Counted from the stretch's first letter, positions 25,445-34,453 are shown. The stretch is DNA of 55,933 nucleotides from an uncultured Collinsella sp. (GCA_900545615.1 UQZM01000007.1:1-55933), one strand, 5' to 3'. Translations and numbers: made by a program. The notes: a model not told the origin generated them from the sequence alone.

Positions 25445-27082
25445 TTAGTACATACCGCCGCCCTGCTGACCAGCGGTAGCAGCAGCGATTGCGTCCTCAA
25501 GCTGAGTGTTCTTGGGCACATCGGAGACGGTGGCCTCGGTGATGAGGATCAGGCTGGCGACAGAAGCAGCGTTCTGCAGGGTGACGCGGCTGACCTTGAC
25601 GGGGTCGAGGACGCCCATCTCGATCATGTCGCCCCACTCGCCGTTGGCAGAGTTGAGACCCTGGCCGGCGGGCAGCTCGGCGACCTTGTCGACCACGACA
25701 GCGCCCTCAAAGCCAGCGTTCTTGGCGATGGTGGCGACCGGAGCGGTCAGAGCCTTCTTGACGATGTCGACGCCGATCTTCTCCTCGGGGTCATCGATCT
25801 CGACGGCATCGAGCGCAGGAGCAGCGTCCATGAAGGCGACGCCGCCGCCAGCGACAATGCCCTCCTCGACAGCAGCGCGGGTGGCCTGCAGGGCGTCCTC
25901 GACGCGATGTTTGATCTCCTTGAGCTCGGACTCGGTAGCAGCGCCGACCTTGATGACGGCAACGCCACCGGAGAGCTTGGCCAGGCGCTCCTGGAGCTTC
26001 TCACGGTCGAAGTCAGAGGTGGTGTTCTCCATCTCGCCCTTAATCTGAGCGATACGGGCGTCGATGGCCTCCTTGGAGCCAGCGCCGCCGACGACGACGG
26101 TGTTGTCCTTAGAGATGGTGACGGACTTAGCGGTACCGAGCATATCGGCGGTGATGTCAGCGACCTTCACGCCCAACTCGTCCAGGGCAGCCTGGCCACC
26201 GGTGAGGACGGCGATGTCCTCGAGAATGCGCTTGCGGCGATCGCCGTAGCCCGGGGCCTTGACGGCGCAGACGTTGAGGGCGCCACGGATCTTGTTGAGG
26301 ACCAGGGTAGGCAGAGCTTCGCCGTCGATGTCCTCAGCGATGATGAGCAGGCCACGGCCAGCGCGCTGGACAGCCTCGAGAACGGGCATGATGTCCTGAA
26401 CGCTGGAGATCTTCTGGTCGGTGATGAGGATGTACGGATCCTTCATCACGGCCTCCATGCGGTCGTTATCCGTGACGAAGTAAGCGGAGACATAGCCCTT
26501 GTCGAACTGCATGCCCTCGACGGTGTCGATGGTGATGTCGAACGTCTGGGAATCCTCGACGGTGATGACGCCGTCCTTGCCCACGACCTCCATGGCCTCG
26601 GCGATCTTCTCGCCGACCTCGGGGTCACCGGCAGAGATGGTGCCGACGGAAGCAATCTGCTCCTTGGTCTCGACCGGCTTAGCCTGCTTCTTCATCTCGG
26701 CGACGGCGGCGTTGACGGCCTTGTCGATGCCGCGACGGATGGCCAGCGGGTTGGCGCCAGCGGCGACGTTACGCAGGCCGTCGTTGACGATGGCCTGGGC
26801 GAGCAGGGTTGCGGTGGTGGTGCCGTCACCCACGGTGTCGTTGGTCTTGGTGGCGACCTCCTTCACCAGCTGAGCGCCCATGTTCTCGATGTTGTCCTCG
26901 AGCTCGATCTCCTTGGCGACAGAAACGCCGTCGTTGGTGATGGTCGGGGCACCGAACGTGCGCTGCAGCGCAACGTAGCGACCCTTGGGGCCCATGGTGA
27001 CGGTAACGGCGTCGGCCAGAGTGTTGACGCCCTTGGCAAGCTTAGCGCGGGCATCGGTGTTGAACGTAATGTTCTTTGCCAT
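25445..27082 (-). CDS. groL: Chaperonin GroEL
   Basis: 545 residues, full length. It assists folding in the GroEL-GroES cage. The ATP site is TMGPKGRYVALQ and VGDGTTTATLLAQAIV, the class signature ALQATRAAVEEGIVAGGG is present, and the C-terminal tail is QQGGGMY, a short form of the GGM repeat. The start follows GGAGG about nine bases upstream. It is 96 bases downstream of groES in the same operon. No oddities except the repeat arm and IS110 fragment behind its stop. Confidence 0.98.
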   Translation of the reverse strand: MAKNITFNTDARAKLAKGVNTLADAVTVTMGPKGRYVALQRTFGAPTITNDGVSVAKEIELEDNIENMGAQLVKEVATKTNDTVGDGTTTATLLAQAIVNDGLRNVAAGANPLAIRRGIDKAVNAAVAEMKKQAKPVETKEQIASVGTISAGDPEVGEKIAEAMEVVGKDGVITVEDSQTFDITIDTVEGMQFDKGYVSAYFVTDNDRMEAVMKDPYILITDQKISSVQDIMPVLEAVQRAGRGLLIIAEDIDGEALPTLVLNKIRGALNVCAVKAPGYGDRRKRILEDIAVLTGGQAALDELGVKVADITADMLGTAKSVTISKDNTVVVGGAGSKEAIDARIAQIKGEMENTTSDFDREKLQERLAKLSGGVAVIKVGAATESELKEIKHRVEDALQATRAAVEEGIVAGGGVAFMDAAPALDAVEIDDPEEKIGVDIVKKALTAPVATIAKNAGFEGAVVVDKVAELPAGQGLNSANGEWGDMIEMGVLDPVKVSRVTLQNAASVASLILITEATVSDVPKNTQLEDAIAAATAGQQGGGMY

Positions 27083-27178
27083 GGTAGGTAATCCTCCAAA
27101 AGAAATGTGACTCGCGTCGCCGCTTCCGAGTCCTATGCGGCGGGCGCGTTCAAAGACGAATCAGAGATTCTGACGAGA

Positions 27179-27472
27179 CTAGGCCTCGACGACAGCGTAG
27201 ATGTCGTCGGCGCGCATCAGCAGATACTTCTCGCCGTCGACCTTGACCTCGTTGCCACCGAACTTACCGTAGATGACAACGTCGCCAACCTTGACGTCCA
27301 TGGGGATGCGCTCACCCTTGTCGTTGACCTTGCCGGCGCCCACGGCAACGATGGTGCCGCGCTGCGGCTTCTCCTGAGCGTTGCTGGCGATGTACAGACC
27401 AGAAGCGGTCTTCTGCTCGGCCTCGTCGGGCTTGACCAGAACACGATCTGCAAGCGGCTTCAAAGACGACAT
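27179..27472 (-). CDS. groES: Co-chaperonin GroES
   Basis: 97 residues, standard length. The family signature starts LKPLADRVLVKPDEAEQKT and the mobile loop TASGLYIASNAQEKPQRGTI binds GroEL. The start follows GGAGGAG. It is first in groES-groL. The upstream region has two GGTTATAC-type boxes (27502-27509 and 27564-27571) that could be -10 elements on the minus strand, but no good -35, no clear CIRCE (HrcA) and no HAIR (HspR) operator. Confidence 0.97.
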   Translation of the reverse strand: MSSLKPLADRVLVKPDEAEQKTASGLYIASNAQEKPQRGTIVAVGAGKVNDKGERIPMDVKVGDVVIYGKFGGNEVKVDGEKYLLMRADDIYAVVEA

Positions 27473-27607
27473 GCTTGTCTCCTCCTTTTTGGGCCGCGCG
27501 GTTATACCACGCGAATTAACCCTTTTTGTTTGCGTACGCGTTGAATGGTACCCACGAATGGCGGGTTATACAACACGGAGTCAAAAAATCTTATTTTTTG
27601 GCACTTA

Positions 27608-27823
27608 GATTTTCTGAATGCCGGGGGATAACTTAGCGATGCCTCCCGTGTGGCTCCGGAGGGGCGGGGCGTAAGGTTTCCTGCTCGGGCAGTCCTGCTC
27701 GCACGAAGGCCACATTAAGTGGCCTTCGGCTCGTGCGGAACTCGCGATAAACCTTATGCCCCGCCCCTCCGGAGCCACACGGGAGGCAGGCTAACTAATT
27801 CGGGCCCGACATTCAGAAAAGTC
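27608..27823. repeat. 216-bp imperfect palindrome upstream of groES
   Basis: The core arms 27641-27679 and 27749-27787 are 39 bases each and differ at one position. Inside, GAAGGCCAC/GTGGCCTTC forms a second stem with loop ATTAA. Outside, TTTTCTGAATG (27610-27620) pairs with CATTCAGAAAA (27810-27820), giving near-continuous pairing across about 216 bases. It contains no gene. Confidence 0.9.
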
Positions 27824-27897
27824 AGTGCAGCAAAATGGCGATGCGGATAGGAACGTGGGTATGGTTTTCGCTGCGCGCACGGGTCCCCTGGGAAGCA

Positions 27898-28135
27898 CCG
27901 TGCATTTTTGGGAGTATTCAGCAAGCCAGGACGGCTGCATACGCGCCGGACATACCTTATTGGTCCCAAGAACGCCTTCAGCGGGCGGTTTTGGTCGGTG
28001 GGCAGACCCCGTTGGGACAAATGGGCGTACTTCGCGCCGTACCGGAGCCCAAAATGACGTCAATCTCCGCAACGTTACTCAGCCGCAGCGGCACCGGCAG
28101 AGCTCGTGGTGCTGAATACTCCGTTTTTTGCACGG
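27898..28135. mobile_element. Second MITE-like element with 26-bp inverted repeats
   Basis: Left end 27898-27923 and right end 28110-28135 share CCGTGCA and GAGTATTCAGCA in inverted order, with only the middle seven bases differing. The interior (about 185 bp) has no convincing gene, only weak minus-strand reading frames. It sits between the long palindrome and the amidohydrolase 3' end. No transposase is nearby. Confidence 0.55.
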
Positions 28136-28330
28136 CACGGGCGGGGGTACATCAGGATCAGGAAGAACATCCCAGCCTTTTTATGCAATCTGTAATGGGA
28201 AGTATGCAAAACACTAAGAGTCAGCATTGCTGATGTCCAAATTGAGCGCACGAGACAGCAGCACCTCAACCCCGCGCCCAAATCCAACAGAGCGGGGACG
28301 CTCCTAACGAACCCCCATCGGCAAACAAAT

Positions 28331-28370
28331 GCGGCTCGAGCGCCATCCCAAAATAGACTGCCCGAGCCGC
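28331..28370 (-). terminator. Terminator after the amidohydrolase
   Basis: GCGGCTCG/CGAGCCGC stem with a long loop, followed by ATTTGTTTG on the minus strand. A second GC stem (CCCCGC/GCGGGG) lies slightly further downstream. Confidence 0.55.
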
Positions 28371-28392
28371 GTTTAACGGTGCGGTATGAACG

Positions 28393-30042
28393 TCAGCGCT
28401 CGTAAATCAAGTTGCCTGCCAGGTAGGTGGCCTGAACCTTAGTGGTCTGGAGCTCTTGGGGATCGATGATGAGCGGGTTTTGGTCCAGGACTACCAGGTC
28501 GGCATACTTGCCGGGCTCCAAGCTGCCGAGGTTTTGCTCGTCGCCTGCCGCGTAGGCGCTGCCCAGGGTGTAGTTGCGCAGAGCTGTTGCCGCATCGATA
28601 CGCTCGCTCGGTAACCAGCCGCCCTCGGGCCAGTGGCTTTTGGGGTCTTGGCGCGTGATGGCCGTGTAGAGCACGTTCATGCTGGTAACGGCTGTGATGG
28701 GACTATCGGTGCCGAAGGCTTGGCGGATGCCGCGCTGCTTATAGGTCGCAAACGGCCACATGATGCGGCTGCGCTCCAGGCCCAGGTCGCGCTCCGGTCC
28801 ACCCGGGTCTAGTGTAATGTGGCAGGGCTGGCTCGAAGCAACCACGTTGAGCTTGCGCAGGCGATCGATGTCCTCGGGCAAGAGGTTCTCCAGATGCTCG
28901 AGCGTGTTATGACTGTGCTGGGGCAGGCCATACAGTTCGGCGGCCTCCTCAAAGATATCGAGCGCGGCATGGATGGCACCGTCGCCGATGACATGGATGC
29001 GCACGGTATGGCCGCGCTCCGCGGCCGCCAGAACCAGTTTGCGCATGCGCTCAGCCGGGACCGTCAGACGGCCCTGGTCGCCCGGGAAGCGCGGATTGGT
29101 ATAGGGCTCGGTGAGATATGCCGTGTGTTCGCTCGACACGCCGTCGAAGAACTGCTTAAAGCCCGGCGCCGAAAGCAGCACGTTGTTCGCGTAACGTACC
29201 TGCAGCTCTTCTAAACGCGATTGGTCATCCAGCAGCGTGGGGAACAGATGGGCACGAATGTCCAGCTTGCCGGCCGTCTGCAGTTTGTCGTAGACATCGT
29301 CGCGGATAAAATCGCAGCCCGGCATGGGCATGAGCGACATATCGCAGATCGAGGTGATGCCCTGCTCGGCCATACGCCTCATTTGATCGGCGTAAGCGCT
29401 TGCGATGCGATCCTCCCCCAGCCACTCAAGGCAGCGCGGTAGCAACTGCATGGCAGCCGCCTCGTGAGCAATGCCCGTGAGCTCGCCGTTTGCATCCTTG
29501 TCGTAGCTGCCGCCCGCTGGCGGCTCGCTGTCGCGTGTGACGCCGAGCGCCTCGAGTGCGCGGCTGTTGAGCCAAAGCGTGTGCCCGTCGCCCGAATACA
29601 TAACGCAGGGACGATCGGGGAATGCCGCATCGAGCGACGCCTTGGTAGGATGCTCGGGCGGGTCCCAACGGTAGTCGCGCCAGCCCTGCGTCACAACCCA
29701 AGCGTCATCGGGCAGGTCCTGGGAAAACTCGAGCGCGTGCTGCACCAGCGCAGCCTCGGACGTGCCCATATCCATGAGCATGTACGGCGAGGAGCCGACC
29801 GAGGTATGGAAGAAGTGCAGATGAGCGTCATGGAAACCGGGGCAGACAAACTGCTCGCCGTAATCGACCACCGGCGTGGCGGCAGGTGCGGCGGCAATCA
29901 CGTCATCGGATGCGCCGACAGCGACGATGCGATCGCCCGCAATGGCAATCGCCAGCTCGCGGGCGGTATCGATGCCGTCTTGGGCGGTAAAAACGTTCTT
30001 GGAGCGGATAATCCGATCGATATGCTGCATGGGCATCCCCAT
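28393..30042 (-). CDS. Amidohydrolase, YtcJ-like (Amidohydro_3)
   Basis: About 549 residues. A metal-dependent hydrolase with the composite beta-sandwich/TIM barrel. Metal ligands are visible in FHDAHLHFF (HxH near residue 65), HVIGDGAIHA and GTDSPITA; the C-terminal EPGKYADLVVLDQNPLI is typical of the family. Three ATGs (30042, 30036, 30030) compete; GGGGA upstream favours 30030, and coordinates use the first. The frame stays open further upstream but then overlaps the divergent M20 gene. The true substrate is unknown; N-acyl amino acid or imide hydrolysis is possible given the M20 neighbour. Confidence 0.87.
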   Translation of the reverse strand: MGMPMQHIDRIIRSKNVFTAQDGIDTARELAIAIAGDRIVAVGASDDVIAAAPAATPVVDYGEQFVCPGFHDAHLHFFHTSVGSSPYMLMDMGTSEAALVQHALEFSQDLPDDAWVVTQGWRDYRWDPPEHPTKASLDAAFPDRPCVMYSGDGHTLWLNSRALEALGVTRDSEPPAGGSYDKDANGELTGIAHEAAAMQLLPRCLEWLGEDRIASAYADQMRRMAEQGITSICDMSLMPMPGCDFIRDDVYDKLQTAGKLDIRAHLFPTLLDDQSRLEELQVRYANNVLLSAPGFKQFFDGVSSEHTAYLTEPYTNPRFPGDQGRLTVPAERMRKLVLAAAERGHTVRIHVIGDGAIHAALDIFEEAAELYGLPQHSHNTLEHLENLLPEDIDRLRKLNVVASSQPCHITLDPGGPERDLGLERSRIMWPFATYKQRGIRQAFGTDSPITAVTSMNVLYTAITRQDPKSHWPEGGWLPSERIDAATALRNYTLGSAYAAGDEQNLGSLEPGKYADLVVLDQNPLIIDPQELQTTKVQATYLAGNLIYER

Positions 30043-30059
30043 CTCTGGCAGGAAATTCA

Positions 30060-30073
30060 ACACTCCCGAGTGT
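30060..30073. promoter_or_regulatory. Palindrome in the amidohydrolase/M20 divergent region
   Basis: ACACTCCCGAGTGT, perfect arms ACACTC/GAGTGT. It is placed where a regulator could act on both divergent genes. Confidence 0.4.
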
Positions 30074-30117
30074 ACTCCCCCGCCCTTGCAACAAAACCCC
30101 AAGCGGCAAACGGCAAC

Positions 30118-30147
30118 TTTACCAGCCCTAGCGGCAGGTGGCATACT
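30118..30147 (+). promoter_or_regulatory. Promoter of the M20 peptidase gene
   Basis: TTTACC, 18-base spacer, CATACT, about 52 bases before the start codon. Confidence 0.4.
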
Positions 30148-30198
30148 GGAGAAAGCCTGTACGATTTTGCGATCAACCCAGCAAGGAGCAAATCGACC

Positions 30199-31662
30199 AT
30201 GACGAAGACCAAGGCACAGCAAATTATGGCGGCAACCGAGGTTCGCGCGGCAGACGACGTCACCGCGGCCATCCAGGATATCGCCGCCGAGTTTGAACCC
30301 TACATCATCAAGCAGCGCCGGCACTTCCATAAGCACCCGGAGTTGAGCCTTGCCGAGGAGCGCACGACTTCCGACATCGCCAACCAGCTCGACGCCATGA
30401 ATATCCCCTACGAGCGTCCGCTCAAGACCGGCTTGGTGGCAACGCTTCGCGGTACCGCGCCGGATGCCTACCGCGAGGACGGCACGCCGCGCCGCCGCAT
30501 CCTGCTGCGCGCCGATATCGACGCCCTGCCCGTCACCGAGCAGACCGGTGAGGAGTTCGCCAGCGTCAATGAGGGTTGCATGCACGCCTGCGGTCACGAC
30601 TGCCACATCGCCATGATGCTCGGCACACTGCAAATCCTGCGCCACATGACCGATGACATCCACGGCGAGGTCCGCATCGTGTTCCAGCCCAGCGAGGAAA
30701 ACGGCCAGGGTGCTAAGCTCATGATCGGCACCGGCGTGCTCGACGGCGTCGATGGCGCCTATGCCGCACACATTTGGAGCGAGGTCGATGCCGGCACCGT
30801 GAGCTGCGAGCCCGGCCCGCGCATGGCCAATACCGACTGGTTCCGCATCGACGTCCGCGGCACCTCATGCCACGGCGCCATGCCCCAGCGCGGCCACGAC
30901 GCCGTTATGGTGGCGGCAGAGATCGTCAACGCCCTGCAGACCATCGTCTCGCGCGAAATCAGCCCCTACGAGCCTGCTGTCATCACCGTCGGCGAGCTGC
31001 ATGGTGGCACCGCGCGCAACGTTATCGCCGGCACCGCCTACCTCGCCGGCACGGTGCGCACCTATGGCGATTCGACCCACGAGGAAATGCCGGAGCTCAT
31101 GCGCCGCATCGTGGAGCACACTGCGGCGGCCCTGGGCGCCGAGGCCGAACTTACCGACTACACCATCGCCAACTATAAGGTCGAAAACGATGTCGCCTCG
31201 AGCGAGCGTTGTCGTCAGGCCGTGGTCAAGTGCCTGGGTGCAGCCGGCGAAGGCCATTATCGCGGTACGCTTTCGGGCGAGGACTTCTCGGAGTACCTGC
31301 GTCGTGTGCCGGGCGTGCTCGCCTTTGTTGGCACGCGCAACCCCCAGATTGGCGCCACGTACGCCCAACATTCTTGCTTTTATAAGATTGACGAGTCGGT
31401 ACTGGCCAAGGGTTCCATGGTAGCCGCCCAGTATGCCATTGACTTTTTGGCCGAGCCCACGCAAGAGGAGCTCGACGGCCCCACGATCGCCGCGGTTGCC
31501 GAGACCAACCCCGACTTGGCCGCCAAGCTGCGCTCTGCCAAGGCAACAGCCGCTGAGGCGCGCGACGCCATGCACGATGCTCGCACCGCCCGCCATGCTG
31601 CAATCAAGGGCATCCACGATGCGCGGGCTGCCGCTCGCCACGAGGAGAAGCGCGACGAGTAG
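30199..31662 (+). CDS. M20 family amidohydrolase/peptidase
   Basis: 487 residues. M20D-type (N-acyl-amino-acid or hippurate hydrolase-like). It carries HFHKHPELSLAEERT, LLRADIDALPVTEQTGEEF, the metal motif HACGHDCHIAMMLG, EENGQGAKLMI with the catalytic Glu, and the dimerisation-domain stretch SCHGAMPQRGHDAV. The ATG follows AAGGAG. The last 60 or so residues (EELDGPTIAAV to the end) form a charged, alanine-rich helix absent from typical members (about 390-410 residues). It is divergent from a second amidohydrolase, which suggests linked substrates. Confidence 0.92.
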   Translation: MTKTKAQQIMAATEVRAADDVTAAIQDIAAEFEPYIIKQRRHFHKHPELSLAEERTTSDIANQLDAMNIPYERPLKTGLVATLRGTAPDAYREDGTPRRRILLRADIDALPVTEQTGEEFASVNEGCMHACGHDCHIAMMLGTLQILRHMTDDIHGEVRIVFQPSEENGQGAKLMIGTGVLDGVDGAYAAHIWSEVDAGTVSCEPGPRMANTDWFRIDVRGTSCHGAMPQRGHDAVMVAAEIVNALQTIVSREISPYEPAVITVGELHGGTARNVIAGTAYLAGTVRTYGDSTHEEMPELMRRIVEHTAAALGAEAELTDYTIANYKVENDVASSERCRQAVVKCLGAAGEGHYRGTLSGEDFSEYLRRVPGVLAFVGTRNPQIGATYAQHSCFYKIDESVLAKGSMVAAQYAIDFLAEPTQEELDGPTIAAVAETNPDLAAKLRSAKATAAEARDAMHDARTARHAAIKGIHDARAAARHEEKRDE

Positions 31663-31698
31663 CCGTCACGCCCACCCATAACAACCTGGCTAGAGCAA

Positions 31699-31735
31699 AG
31701 CGGGGGCGAACGTTATCTCAACGTTCGCCCCCGCT
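31699..31735. terminator. Bidirectional terminator
   Basis: AGCGGGGGCGAACGTT / AACGTTCGCCCCCGCT, a perfect 16-bp stem with loop ATCTC, between the convergent M20 and zinc-ribbon genes. Confidence 0.85.
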
Positions 31736-31757
31736 CATTCTTCAAGCGCTATTTCTA

Positions 31758-31782
31758 CCATTTCTACCCCGTCCCCAAATGG
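31758..31782. repeat. 3'-end hairpin H2 (zinc-ribbon gene)
   Basis: CCATTT/AAATGG arms; on the minus strand the loop reads GGGGACGGGGTAG, a variant of the GGGACAGG loop family. It is 13 bases past the stop. Confidence 0.6.
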
Positions 31783-31794
31783 CAGACGGCATGG

Positions 31795-33108
31795 CTACTC
31801 GTCCTGAGGCTCCTCGTCGGAGCTTGGCTCGGACGCCGACTCAGGTGCAGGTGCAGGTGCAGGCTCAGGCGCAGGCTCGGGCTCAGATGCCGTCTCAGGC
31901 TCGGGCGCCGGTTCAGACTCGGGCGCCGGTTCAGACTCGGGCGCCGGCTCAGGCTCGGTCGCGGGAGCGGGTGCAGGTGCCGGCGAAGCATCCGGAGCAC
32001 TGTAACCCGAAGCAGCGGACTTCTTCTCGAAGGGCAACACAAAAGTCAGGACGTCGTCCTTATCCTCATCGGCCCACTCGCTTGCATAGCGTGCGGCCCA
32101 ATAGCCAACGGCACGGTGCTTGAGCATCTTGCCAAAGACCGTAAGAAATACGGTGACAAAAGCGACCAGCACCAAGAACAGCGCGAGCGTGACGCCACCG
32201 CCGGTAACAATTGCCTCAATACCCGTAGGACGATAGTAGTAGCTATACATACCGACAGAGGCAATGGCGCCAAAGACGACCGTCAAGATCCATGTGACAA
32301 CGTTGGCGACCAGGCCCGTCAAAAACTCGGGAAGGAACGAAGCACAGAACAGCTTGGTCTTGTTGTGCTTAAACGCCGCCCAGACCTTATCGAGCGAAAA
32401 CGCGCTCTCGACACGCCCGGTCACCGCAAAGTGCATCACGGCGATGTCGGCGAACATCTTAAAGAAGACACCCAGAATCGCCGAGGCAATTAGCGCCAGG
32501 ACAAGCAGGCCGAGCGAACCGAACAGCGCAGCCTCGAGTGCATAAGAGCCGTAATAAGAATACGAGCCCGCAGCGCCAATTACCACGCCCTCCACCAGCG
32601 AAAGCACTACACCGATAACGGGAATGGCAGCGATAACCTCGAGCACGACCGAAATAACGCTCGAAAAGACTCCGAGACCAAACGACGTGGAACGCATCAG
32701 CGGACGATCCATGCCGTCATCGATCTTAAGCGACAGATCGCGACCCCACTCGATGCCAAAGCCGGAACCGCACACGCTCGCAATGCAAGCTGCCAAAAAG
32801 CCGATGGCAGCCGCAATGCCGCCAATAACGGGAATAAACAACACGAGCACCGACACAACGCAAATCAGCGCCGGCAAAAACGCGATTTGGCATACACGCT
32901 GAAGCACACCCGGAGTCTTGGTCATATCTTGGAACGCCTGAGCCACACAGCCCTTTGGCGCATTCGCCACGGGCGGTTGCGGAACAAACTGCTGGGGCTG
33001 AGGCTGTCCCTGGGGAGCGGGGCCAGCGGCACCGGCATTAGGAGCACCACACACGCCGCAGAACTTGTCGTTATCGCCCATGGGGGCGCCACACTGCGAG
33101 CAGAACAT
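31795..33108 (-). CDS. Zinc-ribbon polytopic membrane protein with Pro-Glu-Ala tail (DUF4013-like)
   Basis: 437 residues. The N-terminal zinc ribbon has two CxxC pairs (MFCSQCGAPMGDNDKFCGVC). After a Pro/Gln linker come about seven membrane helices arranged like DUF4013 proteins (starting FQDMTKTPGVLQRVCQIAF). The last 60 residues repeat PEPAPESEPAPESE-type units encoded by 18-bp DNA repeats. The ATG at 33108 follows AAGGGATG and places the first Cys at residue 3. The function is unknown. The tail length could vary by slippage between strains. Confidence 0.8.
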   Translation of the reverse strand: MFCSQCGAPMGDNDKFCGVCGAPNAGAAGPAPQGQPQPQQFVPQPPVANAPKGCVAQAFQDMTKTPGVLQRVCQIAFLPALICVVSVLVLFIPVIGGIAAAIGFLAACIASVCGSGFGIEWGRDLSLKIDDGMDRPLMRSTSFGLGVFSSVISVVLEVIAAIPVIGVVLSLVEGVVIGAAGSYSYYGSYALEAALFGSLGLLVLALIASAILGVFFKMFADIAVMHFAVTGRVESAFSLDKVWAAFKHNKTKLFCASFLPEFLTGLVANVVTWILTVVFGAIASVGMYSYYYRPTGIEAIVTGGGVTLALFLVLVAFVTVFLTVFGKMLKHRAVGYWAARYASEWADEDKDDVLTFVLPFEKKSAASGYSAPDASPAPAPAPATEPEPAPESEPAPESEPAPEPETASEPEPAPEPAPAPAPESASEPSSDEEPQDE

Positions 33109-33257
33109 AGAATCATCCCTTCGTATCTTGAACAAATCACTTGGATCGCAAACGATGTCTTTAGCATCATTATTGCCCAATGTGGGGTCAAATACTCAAA
33201 GATGACCGATTTGCAAGATACACGGCGCCAGCAGGCGGTTCGTTGAATACGTCTGTG

Positions 33258-34280
33258 CTAGTTCGTTCCGCGGAAGCCCTTGCCGACGATCTCGGAGCTG
33301 TCGACGATCGTGATAAAGGCACCCGGATCGACTTCGCGCGCATAGCGGCGCAGTTGCACGGCCTCGCGACGGCTCAGCACGCTCATGATCACCGTCACAC
33401 ACTTGCCCGAGAAGGCACCGTAGCCCCGGCTGATGGTCGCCGTGCGGTTGAGATGCTTGACGATAAACTCCTCGACCTTAAGGGGCTCGGAACAAATGAC
33501 CGTGCAGACTTTGCGCAGGTGAATGCTCTCAATGGCTTTGTCGACCACAAGCGTCTTGGCAAACAGGCCGAGCACGCAATACAGACCGACACGCGGGCCA
33601 TACAAAAAGGCCGCGATGGTCACGATGCCGATATCGACCAGTAGCAGGGCGCGGCCAATCTCGAGCGTGGTACGGCGTTTGAGGATCATAGCGAGAATGT
33701 CCGTGCCACCCGTCGAGGCGCCGATGTCAAAGACGATGGCACTGCCGAGCGCCGGCAAGATGACGGCAAAGCACAGGTCGAGCCACATATCACCCGTCAG
33801 AGAGACATCGGTCGGAATGAAGAGCTCAAACAGCGAGACGTAGGCGGACAGCGCAAACGAGGCGAAGACGCTCCAAAGAATCGCCTTGCGCTCCAAAAAG
33901 ATAAAACCCAAAACGACGAGAACCGCGTTGATAATCCACATAAAGACGCCGACGGGCAAGGTCGGGAACAGCGTGGACAGAATGACCGACACGCCCGAGG
34001 TGCCGCCGAAGGCAAAGTGATTGGGCGTTTTGAACGCCACGATGGCAAAGGCCGTGAGGATCAGGCCCAGATTGAGCTCGGCAAAAAAGCGCGGGAAGCC
34101 CGGCTCCTGGCTGCGCTTTTGACCGGCACGCTCGCCGCGCTCGATATCGGTGCGATCGACCACGCGCTCCATCGGCACCACGGGAGGACGATGCATCTCC
34201 TCGGCAGCACGCGATGCCGCCTCTGCCGCGGCGGCCTCAATCGCCCATGCCTTGCTTTCTGTTTCGTGCTCGTCAGCCAT
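33258..34280 (-). CDS. YitT family membrane protein
   Basis: 340 residues. After a charged N-terminal stretch of about 70 residues come five or so membrane helices of the YitT/DUF161 type (GGTSGVSVILSTLFP, STGGTDILAMILKRRT), then a C-terminal cytoplasmic DUF2179 domain of about 85 residues (KVCTVICSEPLKVEEFIVKH, GYGAFSGKCVTVIMSVLSRREA). The start follows GAGGGG. Family members are proposed transporters, but the substrate is not established. Confidence 0.88.
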   Translation of the reverse strand: MADEHETESKAWAIEAAAAEAASRAAEEMHRPPVVPMERVVDRTDIERGERAGQKRSQEPGFPRFFAELNLGLILTAFAIVAFKTPNHFAFGGTSGVSVILSTLFPTLPVGVFMWIINAVLVVLGFIFLERKAILWSVFASFALSAYVSLFELFIPTDVSLTGDMWLDLCFAVILPALGSAIVFDIGASTGGTDILAMILKRRTTLEIGRALLLVDIGIVTIAAFLYGPRVGLYCVLGLFAKTLVVDKAIESIHLRKVCTVICSEPLKVEEFIVKHLNRTATISRGYGAFSGKCVTVIMSVLSRREAVQLRRYAREVDPGAFITIVDSSEIVGKGFRGTN

Positions 34281-34397
34281 TACGGCAACCCCTCGTTAAC
34301 AATTTGGAAACAATGTGCCCATTAGGGTAACGCGGAACGCGACGATTGCAACCCCTAGTTAGACGAGCGGTATGCCTACATCGGGGGGCATACAAAT

Positions 34398-34435
34398 AAC
34401 GGCCGGCCACGCTTTTGCTTGCGCGGTCGGCCGTT
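34398..34435 (-). terminator. Terminator beyond asp23
   Basis: AACGGCCG/CGGCCGTT stem, then TTATTTG on the minus strand, about 50 bases past the asp23 stop and hairpin H3. Confidence 0.65.
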
Positions 34436-34453
34436 TAACGTTTTCGCAGATAA

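Noticed and set aside
27754..28287. Several 60-130-codon frames in the gene-free stretch upstream of groES
   Set aside because: They overlap each other on both strands, run across inverted repeats and show no known motif or ribosome site.
30043..30771. N-terminal extension of the amidohydrolase frame
   Set aside because: The frame stays open upstream but lies antisense to the well-supported M20 gene. The HxH-containing N-terminus of the family is already complete from about 30042.
31840..31990. Mini-satellite as a separate non-coding repeat
   Set aside because: The 18-bp units are in frame and encode the C-terminal tail of the zinc-ribbon protein, so they are coding.
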